This document shows, one piece after another, positions 16,707-23,845 of a stretch of 64,000 nt of DNA. The notes under the pieces are model-generated. The model saw nothing but the letters and a program-made list of their open reading frames with translations, did no database searches and had not been told where the DNA came from. Each line of letters opens with the position of its first letter. The first letter of the stretch is position 1. A program made the translations under genes and the position numbers. Origin of the DNA: JAHEDH01 sp963753285 (GTDB lineage Bacteria > Actinomycetota > Acidimicrobiia > Spongiisociales > ZC4RG35); contig CAVWBT010000005.1 in assembly GCA_963753285.1 (NCBI GenBank), forward strand, positions 62,001 through 126,000. The letters run 5' to 3'.

Positions 16707-18061
16707 TGCAGCGCCAGCCGCGCGGCGTTCCGTGCCGAGATGTGGATGAGGTCCCAGACCCCGCTGAATGGCGGTGCGTAGGCCAGGTCGACCCACGCCA
16801 GGTCTTGGACGGTCATGTTGGACCAGATCGCCGTGGCGAACACGTCGATGCGTTTCGCCGCTCCGGAACCGCCGACGATCTGGGCGCCGATGATGCGTCC
16901 GGTCCGCCGCTCCGCAACCGTGGAGATCGTGATTTCGGAGGCGGTCGGGTAGTAGCCCGCCGTCGTCGTCCCGGTTGCGCGCCCTTCAACTGCGTCGAAG
17001 CCTTCGTTGCTCGCTTCGTCGAGGCGGAGACCTGTGGTGGAGATCTCGACGTCGAGGACCTTCGTGATCGCGGTTCCCAGCACTCCTGGGAACACGGCGT
17101 CTTCGCCTCCCAAGTTGATGCCGGCGACCCGACCCGCTTTGTTCGCGATCGTGCCGAGATGGATGTTCACCTGCTTCCCGGTGACCCGATGGAGCGCTTC
17201 GGCGCAGTCGCCGGCCGCCCAGATCCCTGGAGAGCGCGTGCGTTGACGGTCGTCGACGGCGATGGCGCCAGTCTCACCGAGGTGGATGCCGGATCGGGCG
17301 GCAAGTTCGACCTCCGGTGCCGATCCGAGGCCCAGCACGACGAGATCGGCCGGGTAGGTGTCTTCCGCACAGCCGACGCTCTCGACCCGATCGCTCCCGT
17401 TGATGCACTCGACGCGTGTGTTGAGCACCACATCGATGCCGATGCGGCGCATGGCATCGATCACCTTCTGGCCGAGATCGGAGTGCAGTGTTCTGTCGAG
17501 TACCCGGTTGCCGGATGTGACAACCGACACCTTCCATCCCTGGGCATGGAAGGCCTCGGCGGCCTCGAGCCCCACGTAGCCGCCGCCGACCACAACGACT
17601 CGCCCCTTCGACGTTTCGGCGATCTGCCGCAGACGGGCAGCATCGTCGAGGGTGCGCAGTTCGTGGACTCCTTCGAGATCGCTGCCCATGATCCCAGGTC
17701 TGATCGGCCTCGCTCCGGTGGCGATCATGAGCTGGTCGAAGCCGGTGTGGAAGCTTCGGCCCTCGTCGAGATCGCGCACGACGACCATGCGACGGGCGAG
17801 GTCGATCTCGGTGACCTCGTGGTGGGTGCGCACGTCGATGTCCATCGCAGCGAATTGCTGTGGGGTTCGGGCGACCAGCGATTCGAGACGGTCGACGTAG
17901 CCGGCGACGTGATACGGCTCACCACAGGCGCTGTACGAGACCCAGCTCGACCGTTCGAAGGCGATGATCTCGAGGTCGTCGGGCCCGCGGCGCCTCCTGG
18001 CTTGCGATGCTGCGGACATGCCGGCGGCATCACCGCCGATGACGACGAGCCGCTCGCTCAC
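16703..18061 (-). CDS. CoA-disulfide reductase / NADH oxidase-family flavoprotein
   Basis: FAD- and NAD(P)-dependent disulfide oxidoreductase of 452 residues. FAD motif VIGGDAAGMSAA, the single active-site Cys in SYSACGEPYHVAG (the CoADR/Nox type rather than a CxxxxC disulfide), NAD motif VVVGGGYVGLEAAEA, and FAD motif GIWAAGDCAEA. The C-terminal dimerisation domain is complete (LAYAPPFSGVWDLIH). Likely reduces CoA-disulfide or polysulfide, or oxygen to water. GTG start overlaps the preceding stop (GTGA). Followed by the nuclease gene in the same operon. Confidence 0.88.
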   Translation of the reverse strand: MSERLVVIGGDAAGMSAASQARRRRGPDDLEIIAFERSSWVSYSACGEPYHVAGYVDRLESLVARTPQQFAAMDIDVRTHHEVTEIDLARRMVVVRDLDEGRSFHTGFDQLMIATGARPIRPGIMGSDLEGVHELRTLDDAARLRQIAETSKGRVVVVGGGYVGLEAAEAFHAQGWKVSVVTSGNRVLDRTLHSDLGQKVIDAMRRIGIDVVLNTRVECINGSDRVESVGCAEDTYPADLVVLGLGSAPEVELAARSGIHLGETGAIAVDDRQRTRSPGIWAAGDCAEALHRVTGKQVNIHLGTIANKAGRVAGINLGGEDAVFPGVLGTAITKVLDVEISTTGLRLDEASNEGFDAVEGRATGTTTAGYYPTASEITISTVAERRTGRIIGAQIVGGSGAAKRIDVFATAIWSNMTVQDLAWVDLAYAPPFSGVWDLIHISARNAARLALQ

Positions 18062-18423
18062 TTCTGCTTGCGGAGCCGCTCGAGTTCCTGTTTCTCCATC
18101 TTGCGTGTCCGGCGCCGTCGTCGCAGCATCGTTCCCAGGATCTCGTCGAGGATCACGGCGGTGACGAACACTCCCACGATGATCATGATGAGCGGGAACT
18201 CGCCGGACCAGGTCATGAACTCCAGTTCGACGTCCTGGGTGTTCTGCACGGCGAAGACCGCCATCAGGACGGAGAGGATCAGGAAGAAGACCAATCCCCA
18301 CGGAATCCCGGCGTCGATGGGGAGCGGTGCCGGCTCTGGCTTGGTTGGGCGTGATGGCGGCTCACCCTTCCTGGGTTCTTCCGCCTTTGCCTGTTCGCCG
18401 TCTGGTGTGCGCTCTCGGTCCAT
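18058..18423 (-). CDS. LapA-domain membrane protein
   Basis: A 121-residue protein: Pro/Glu/Lys-rich cytosolic N-terminus (1-37), two helices (about 42-62 and 77-97) with the FAVQNTQDVELEFMTW segment characteristic of the LapA/YciS family between them, and a strongly basic tail (RRRRRTRKMEKQELERLRKQK). Family members act in membrane or envelope assembly. Start at 18423 just outside the MFS gene; 4-bp overlap with the downstream flavoprotein gene. Confidence 0.8.
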   Translation of the reverse strand: MDRERTPDGEQAKAEEPRKGEPPSRPTKPEPAPLPIDAGIPWGLVFFLILSVLMAVFAVQNTQDVELEFMTWSGEFPLIMIIVGVFVTAVILDEILGTMLRRRRRTRKMEKQELERLRKQK

Positions 18424-18428
18424 GTCGT

Positions 18429-19970
18429 TCAATGTACCGGACCGTCGGTTGCGATCTCGATCCCGTGGACGTCCCAGCGGTCCTTCGAAGCCCTGGCTTC
18501 GTCGATGTCGACCCGGCTGAACAGGAACATGCCGAGCCCGAAGAACAGGATGATCGACAGAATCGCCGAACGTCCGGAGCCCGTGATCGATGCGACCATG
18601 GCGAAGATGATCGGGCCCCAGATCGCCGAGAACTTGGCGAAGACCGAGTAGAAGCCGTAGAACTCGGCGGACGCCTCCTCGGGGATCATCGACCCGTACA
18701 GGCTGCGGCTGAGCGCCTGGATCCCACCCAAGATGAGTCCGATCACCACGCCCAGCCCTTGGAAGGCCAGTGCGTTGCCTTCGGGAAGCAGGAAGGCGCC
18801 GATCGCCACGAGCACCCAGATGCCCAGGTTGATGAGGATCGCCCGTCTGATGTCGATTCGTGAGGCGAGCCAACCGAAGAGGTACGCGCCGCCGAACGCC
18901 ACGAACTGCACCACGAGGAACGTGAGGGCGATGTCGGTGGACGTGAGCCCGAGCGTGTCGGTCCCGAACACCGCCGAGATGTTGATGGTGGTCTGAACCC
19001 CGTCGTTGTAGAGCATGAACGCCACGACGAAGAGGAGGAGTTGGGGGAACTGGCGCAGACGGGCGGCGGTCGAAAACGTCCGGTTGAATCCGACGGCGGC
19101 GATCTTGGCGAACCGACCGGTGACCTGGGTCATACCCCGATCCTGGGTGGCGTTCACCACCCGGATGACGGCCACCACGATCCCGATCATGATGCCTCCG
19201 AGGAGCAGGTTGAACTGCGCCTCGGTGATGTCGGCGACGAGAGCCCACGCCAGGACGATCAGGCCGGCCACGAGCAGTGTGACCAGGATCCGGACGCCGC
19301 GAACCATCGTGGCAGAGACGCTGACGACCTCCGGCAGGACCTCGCTCACGCCGCTGTCGCGCAATCGTGTGAAAGCGAACCACGAGAAACCGGCCCACCA
19401 GACACCGGTTGCGGCGATCCCGGTCCGGATCACGGTGAGGTCGTTGTCGGACGCGAGGATGGCTCCGAAGACGATCGCCAGCCAGAGCCCGCCGCCGAAA
19501 TAGCCGAGTGCGTATCCCTTGGAGCTGACCTTGTCGATGGTGTCCTCGGTGGTGATGTCCTTGAGGAACCCGTCGTAGAACACGTTGGCACCCACGAATC
19601 CGAGCTGGGCGAGGAAGAAGATCGCCAGGGTGTAGACGACGCTGCCGGTGGTGGCAAAGAAGAACAGCGTCGTGAACAGGGCGCCGCCGTAGGCGAAGAC
19701 CTGCATGAATTGGCGCTTGGCGGCCGAGTAGTCGGCGATGGCGCCGAACACCGGCATGGCGATGAACAACACCAGCGTGCTCAGCCCGATGCCGAGCGCC
19801 CACAGAACTTGACCGGATCGGCCGTTCCAGCCGCCGTCGCCGACCACCTCGCCGGCGAAGTAGGCGGGGAGGATCGCTCCGGCGATCACCGTCGAATACG
19901 CCGAGTTGGCCCAGTCGTACATCGCCCATCCGAAGATGGTGCGTTTGTCGTTCTTGATCGCAGTCGTCAC
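18429..19970 (-). CDS. MFS transporter, UMF1 (Atg22-like) family
   Basis: Twelve-helix major facilitator of 513 residues. The N-terminal FGWAMYDWANSAYSTVI is the signature of the UMF1/vacuole-effluxer-like family, and GVVIGLILGGIQALSRSLYGSMIP matches its conserved loop. Substrate unknown; relatives export amino acids or nucleoside-like compounds. The GTG at 19970 puts the signature at residue 13, the usual place. First gene of a four-gene minus-strand run down to 15837. Confidence 0.85.
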   Translation of the reverse strand: MTTAIKNDKRTIFGWAMYDWANSAYSTVIAGAILPAYFAGEVVGDGGWNGRSGQVLWALGIGLSTLVLFIAMPVFGAIADYSAAKRQFMQVFAYGGALFTTLFFFATTGSVVYTLAIFFLAQLGFVGANVFYDGFLKDITTEDTIDKVSSKGYALGYFGGGLWLAIVFGAILASDNDLTVIRTGIAATGVWWAGFSWFAFTRLRDSGVSEVLPEVVSVSATMVRGVRILVTLLVAGLIVLAWALVADITEAQFNLLLGGIMIGIVVAVIRVVNATQDRGMTQVTGRFAKIAAVGFNRTFSTAARLRQFPQLLLFVVAFMLYNDGVQTTINISAVFGTDTLGLTSTDIALTFLVVQFVAFGGAYLFGWLASRIDIRRAILINLGIWVLVAIGAFLLPEGNALAFQGLGVVIGLILGGIQALSRSLYGSMIPEEASAEFYGFYSVFAKFSAIWGPIIFAMVASITGSGRSAILSIILFFGLGMFLFSRVDIDEARASKDRWDVHGIEIATDGPVH

Positions 19971-20070
19971 GGTCCCGGATGCTACGGCGTGAGCGTTTCC
20001 GATGGGCGCTCCGATCGGGATCTGTTCGATCCGTCCGAGAGGCCTGGCCCGTTTCGGAGAGCGAGTCGGC

Positions 20071-20458
20071 TCACGCCCTGCCCGAATGGAACAGGCAGAA
20101 CGGGTGGCCGTCGGGATCGAGCATGACTCGCACGTCCGACTGCGGCTGGAAGTCCGCTTCGCGCGCCCCGCATGCTCGGGCGTGTGCAATCGCAGCATCG
20201 AGGTCGTCGGTCCCGATGTCGAGGTGACTCATGATCTGCTGGCGGCCTGGCGTCGATGGCCACACCGGAGGTTCATACTCGACGTCCTCGTGGAACGAGA
20301 TGGCGGACAGCGTCGCCACCGGGGTCCAGAACCACCCAGCCATCCTCCTCCTGGACTCGTCGCCACCCGAGCAGCCGCTCGTAGAAGTCCGCAAGCGCCC
20401 GGGCATCCCTGGTAGCGAGCACGGTGCCGGCGAGTCTGAATCTGGGCGTGTCGCTCAT
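20071..20458 (-). pseudogene. VOC/glyoxalase-fold protein, frameshifted
   Basis: N-terminal half (MSDTPRFRLAGTVLATRDAR to VVLDPGGDA) and C-terminal half (LSAISFHEDVEYEPPVWP to LDPDGHPFCLFHSGRA) are in different frames. Removing one base near 20313-20318 gives a complete VOC protein of about 128 residues with the family ending DPDGHPFCL. It is a likely dioxygenase/glyoxalase relative of unknown substrate, similar in layout to the intact VOC gene at 23457. Frameshift may be a sequence error. Confidence 0.75.
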
Positions 20459-20572
20459 CGCTTTCCACGCATTCGCACTCCAAGTCGTCTGGGCCTCGAC
20501 TGGTCGCCGTGTGTACGCCGGCCTTCGGGCGCGGGGTTCCGATAGCCCGAGTATGCCCATACCGTTCCTTCT

Positions 20573-21766
20573 ATGAAGCGCATCGCATCCGTTCTCGCCG
20601 TCGCGCTCGTCGTCGCCGCCTGCAGCGATCCTGCCTCCGACGGGACGGTGCAACCGGTCACGACCAGTACCTCCGTCGGCGAGGCGGTGCCGGCGACGAC
20701 TGCAATCGAGTCGACCACCACCGAGCCGGACGCCTCGACCACCACGACGCGTCTACCCACGACAACCACGACACCCGCACCTCTGCAGGCGCTCGCCTAT
20801 GAGCGGGTGGCGACAGCAGGGTTCCCCATGGTGCTCGTCCCCGACGTCGCGGGCGACCGGGATCTCGTGTTGACGCGTGCCGGGTTGGTCGCGGATCTCG
20901 CCAGCGGAGACGTCCTCCTCGACATCTCGGCGAAGACCAGAACAGACGGTGAGCGGGGCCTCCTGGGCGGCGTGGTCGGTCCCGCAGCACTCGGCGACGC
21001 GCTGTTCCTCCATTACTCGGACGGCAACGGAAACACGACCGTCTCCCGATTCGAACGAATCGTCGGCGGATTCGACGCCGACAGCGAACGCATCCTCCTC
21101 CAGGTCGACCAACCCGCCGGCAACCACAACGGTGGTGGCCTGGTCTACGCCGACGGGTTCCTGTATCTCGGGCTCGGTGACGGTGGCGGCGCCAACGACC
21201 AGTTCGGTCAGGGGCAGAACTTCGACACGCTGCTCGGGGGGATCGTTCGCATCGACCCCGAATCCGGTGAGTCCAGCCTGTGGGCAGGTGGACTGCGCAA
21301 TCCGTTCCGGATCTGGTTCGACGAGCCGAGCGGGACGCTCGCCGTCGCCGACGTCGGTCAGAACGCCCTCGAGGAGGTCTCGATCGTCCCTCTGGACGAC
21401 CAGTTCCGCAACTTCGGTTGGCCGATCACCGAGGGATTCAGCTGCTTCCAGACGTCGGACTGCGACACCGCCGGACTGACTCCGCCCGTCCTCGACATCG
21501 CTCACGGCGACGCCGGGACGTGCTCGATCACCGGCGGACTGACATACCGGGGGAGTGCCATCCCCGAGATCGCAGGCGAGTACTTTTTCAGTGACTTCTG
21601 TGGCGGCTGGCTCCGAAGCGTGTCGGTCACCGAACCGTACGATGTGACCGATTGGACCGGCGATGTCGGCGTCCCCGGACAGGTCGTGGGATTCGGCACC
21701 GACCGTGCCGGTGAGATGTACGTACTGACCACGAGCGAGATCCTGAAGGTCGTACCCCAGCGGTAA
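20573..21766 (+). CDS. PQQ-dependent glucose/sorbosone dehydrogenase-like lipoprotein
   Basis: A 397-residue secreted protein: lipobox VVAAC (Cys17), a Thr/Ser-rich linker (about 30-70), then a six-bladed beta-propeller of the soluble aldose-sugar/sorbosone dehydrogenase family. Recognisable segments: ERGLLGGVV, NHNGGGLVYADGFLYLGLGDGG, IVRIDPESG, GLRNPFRIWFD, VADVGQNALEEV, and TYRGSAIPEIAGEYFFSDFC. It would oxidise a sugar or polyol on the outer face with PQQ; no PQQ genes are present here, so the cofactor state is unproven. Confidence 0.85.
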   Translation: MKRIASVLAVALVVAACSDPASDGTVQPVTTSTSVGEAVPATTAIESTTTEPDASTTTTRLPTTTTTPAPLQALAYERVATAGFPMVLVPDVAGDRDLVLTRAGLVADLASGDVLLDISAKTRTDGERGLLGGVVGPAALGDALFLHYSDGNGNTTVSRFERIVGGFDADSERILLQVDQPAGNHNGGGLVYADGFLYLGLGDGGGANDQFGQGQNFDTLLGGIVRIDPESGESSLWAGGLRNPFRIWFDEPSGTLAVADVGQNALEEVSIVPLDDQFRNFGWPITEGFSCFQTSDCDTAGLTPPVLDIAHGDAGTCSITGGLTYRGSAIPEIAGEYFFSDFCGGWLRSVSVTEPYDVTDWTGDVGVPGQVVGFGTDRAGEMYVLTTSEILKVVPQR

Positions 21767-21775
21767 CGTCGCGAG

Positions 21776-22591
21776 GTGTCCAACCTGCTCGCGCTGTCCT
21801 CGTCGCTTGTCTGGGGGGTCTCGGACTATGTCGGCGGTTCGATCACGAAACGGGCTCCCGCCCAGATCGTCGTGCTGTGGTCCCAGGCGATCGGGTTCTT
21901 CGTCGCCGTCGCCGGCGCATCGATCATCGGTGGCCGGCTCGATCTGGCGTCCGCGCTGTGGGGTGCTGCGGCGGGAGTCGGCGGGGGAGTGGCGTTGGTC
22001 TCGTTCTACCAAGGCCTTGCGACCGGCCGCATGGCGGTCGTTGCGCCCATCGCCTCGCTCGTCGGCGCGGCGCTGCCGATCGTTGCGGGATTGGCGTTGG
22101 GGGAGCGGCCTACGACCTCCACGCTCGCCGGGATCGCCGTCGCCATCCCGGCGATCTGGCTCGTCTCCGGCGGTGAACGAGGTGAGGGACGGGCCGGTGT
22201 CGGACTGGCCATCGCAGCAGGTGTCGGGTTCGGCGCGTTCTTCATCTTCTTGGGTCAGACGCCTGAGGAGGTCGGTCTCTGGCCGCTCGTCCCCGCCCGC
22301 GTCACCTCGGTCGCAACGATGGCAGTCGTCACGCTGGCGACCAGGGTCGGGTTCAGGTTGGAGCGAGAGCTGTATGGCGGGATCCTGGTGGCCGGCGCAG
22401 GTGACATGACCGCAAACATGCTCTTCCTCGTGGCCGCGCAGACCGGTCTCTTGAGTGTCGTCTCCGTTCTCGCCTCGCTGTACCCGGCAGTGACGGTCAT
22501 CCTCGCCCGACTCTTCGGCGAGCGGGTGACTCGCGGCCAGTGGTTCGGCGTTGCGCTCGCCGTCGTCGCCGTTGGCCTCATCGCGGCCTGA
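21776..22591 (+). CDS. EamA/DMT-family transporter
   Basis: A 271-residue protein of ten predicted helices in two five-helix halves, with family features SSLVWGVSDYVGG at the N-terminus and SLYPAVTVILARLFGERVTRGQWFGVALAVVAVGLIA at the end of the second half (quoted as neighbouring parts: SLYPAVTVILARLF and ERVTRGQWFGVALA). GTG start 9 bp after the sugar dehydrogenase stop. Exporter of small metabolites; substrate unknown. The following 182 bp (22592-22773) hold no gene that I can support. Confidence 0.85.
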   Translation: MSNLLALSSSLVWGVSDYVGGSITKRAPAQIVVLWSQAIGFFVAVAGASIIGGRLDLASALWGAAAGVGGGVALVSFYQGLATGRMAVVAPIASLVGAALPIVAGLALGERPTTSTLAGIAVAIPAIWLVSGGERGEGRAGVGLAIAAGVGFGAFFIFLGQTPEEVGLWPLVPARVTSVATMAVVTLATRVGFRLERELYGGILVAGAGDMTANMLFLVAAQTGLLSVVSVLASLYPAVTVILARLFGERVTRGQWFGVALAVVAVGLIAA

Positions 22592-22773
22592 GTTCGGCAC
22601 CGAGGGGACCCAACCCGGTTGGCAGGAGTGCACCGAACACCCCACTCCGTGCGTTCGGGTTCGGGGCAGGTCGGGGCCGTGGATACCGGCACTCTCGGCG
22701 GCGTCCCGGCGACACCTACCGCTGTCGGCGTGGTCGCAGTCAGCCCGGGCGAGGGCGGCGGCCGTGGCTCGCG

Positions 22774-23262
22774 CTAGTCCTCGATGAGGTCGAGGCCCTG
22801 CTCCCGGAGCCGGGCGAGGCTGTCCAGCATCCCTTGGAGAACGTCAGGAGGGTGACCTTCCCAGGTCTCGACCTCCTCGACGACGCGCATGGGGTGCTGG
22901 GTCCGGTAGGACCTGGTGACGTTGCCGGGGAACCTCTTGTTCGTGACATTCGGATCGTCCTCGAATGGCCCAGTGGGCTCCACGACGTAGATCCGGCTGC
23001 GCGTGTCACTTCCGGCTAGTGCAGCAGCCAGTTCAGCACCCCATATCGCGGGTTCGAGTAGAGCGGCGAAGTAGACGTGGTTCGAGATGCGGCCCTCGTC
23101 ATAGTTGGACGGATGTCCGGCAACGAGCCGATCGCCTGGTTTGAATGCGATTCTCGTTCCATGGAAGAACGGCCCCTCGACGTGGGAGTAACGCTCCATC
23201 GTCACCGGGACGTACTCGGTATCACTCGACTCGGTGATCGTCTTCGGTCGGTCGTTCTTCAT
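22774..23262 (-). CDS. arr: Rifampin ADP-ribosyltransferase
   Basis: About 162 residues. FFHGTRIAFKPGDRL, AALLEPAIWGAELAAALAG, RIYVVEPTGPFEDDPNVT and KRFPGNVTRSYRT are hallmark Arr segments, with His/Tyr/Asp of the NAD site in HGT, HVYFAA and EDDPN. The enzyme ADP-ribosylates the C23 hydroxyl of rifamycins and inactivates them. Chosen ATG (23262) follows a GGGAGGT ribosome site; an upstream ATG at 23304 has none. The C-terminus is extended by about 20 residues beyond the usual WEGH. Chromosomal Arr genes are common in environmental actinobacteria. Confidence 0.9.
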   Translation of the reverse strand: MKNDRPKTITESSDTEYVPVTMERYSHVEGPFFHGTRIAFKPGDRLVAGHPSNYDEGRISNHVYFAALLEPAIWGAELAAALAGSDTRSRIYVVEPTGPFEDDPNVTNKRFPGNVTRSYRTQHPMRVVEEVETWEGHPPDVLQGMLDSLARLREQGLDLIED

Positions 23263-23456
23263 GACCTCCCCCGTCGTCGCCCTGCAGGTAGTGAGGCTAC
23301 CCATGGTTCTCCGCTGCGACTGCCGGTTCGTCGACCGTCCTCCGGCCGACGACGCCCCGTCGCCCGCACTGCTCGCCGAGGCCGGCTTCTACACGCACAG
23401 AATCACGCGTGGCGCCGGACTCGTCCTGCCTGATCTCGTGGCACCGCATGCTGCGG

Positions 23457-23828
23457 TCACTGCCTCCAGTCGACCACGAGACAGAATGGGTGGCCGGCGG
23501 GGTCGAAGAACACCCGGAAGTTCTCGGGGCTGGGCTGGGTCTCTGCCTTGCGAGCACCGAGCGCCACCACGGCCGCCTCGCCCGAGTCGAGGTCGTCGAC
23601 GGCGATGTCGATGTGTGCCTGGGTCGGGACGTCTCCGCTCGGCCAGGTTGGCGGACGGTGATGCTCGATCCGCTGGCATGCGACTGTCCCGTGCGGTGTC
23701 TGTACTTCGACCCAACGGCCGTCGGGGATGGCGTAGATCTCGCCGCCCAGGACCGCCTGGTAGAACGCGGCGAGTGCTCGTGGGTCGGCGCAGTCGAGGG
23801 CAGTCGCATCCAGGCGTCCGATGCTCAT
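23457..23828 (-). CDS. VOC/glyoxalase-fold protein
   Basis: A 123-residue VOC protein made of two beta-alpha-beta-beta-beta units: LDATALDCADPRALAAFYQ and IDIAVDDLDSGEAAVVALG, ending FFDPAGHPFCLVVD. This subgroup (glyoxalase_6-like) is widespread in Actinobacteria with few known substrates. ATG at 23828. It lies 17 bp downstream of the cyclase-ATPase stop on the same strand, so it may share its transcript. Confidence 0.82.
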   Translation of the reverse strand: MSIGRLDATALDCADPRALAAFYQAVLGGEIYAIPDGRWVEVQTPHGTVACQRIEHHRPPTWPSGDVPTQAHIDIAVDDLDSGEAAVVALGARKAETQPSPENFRVFFDPAGHPFCLVVDWRQ

Positions 23829-23845
23829 GTGCCGAGCGTACGGCT

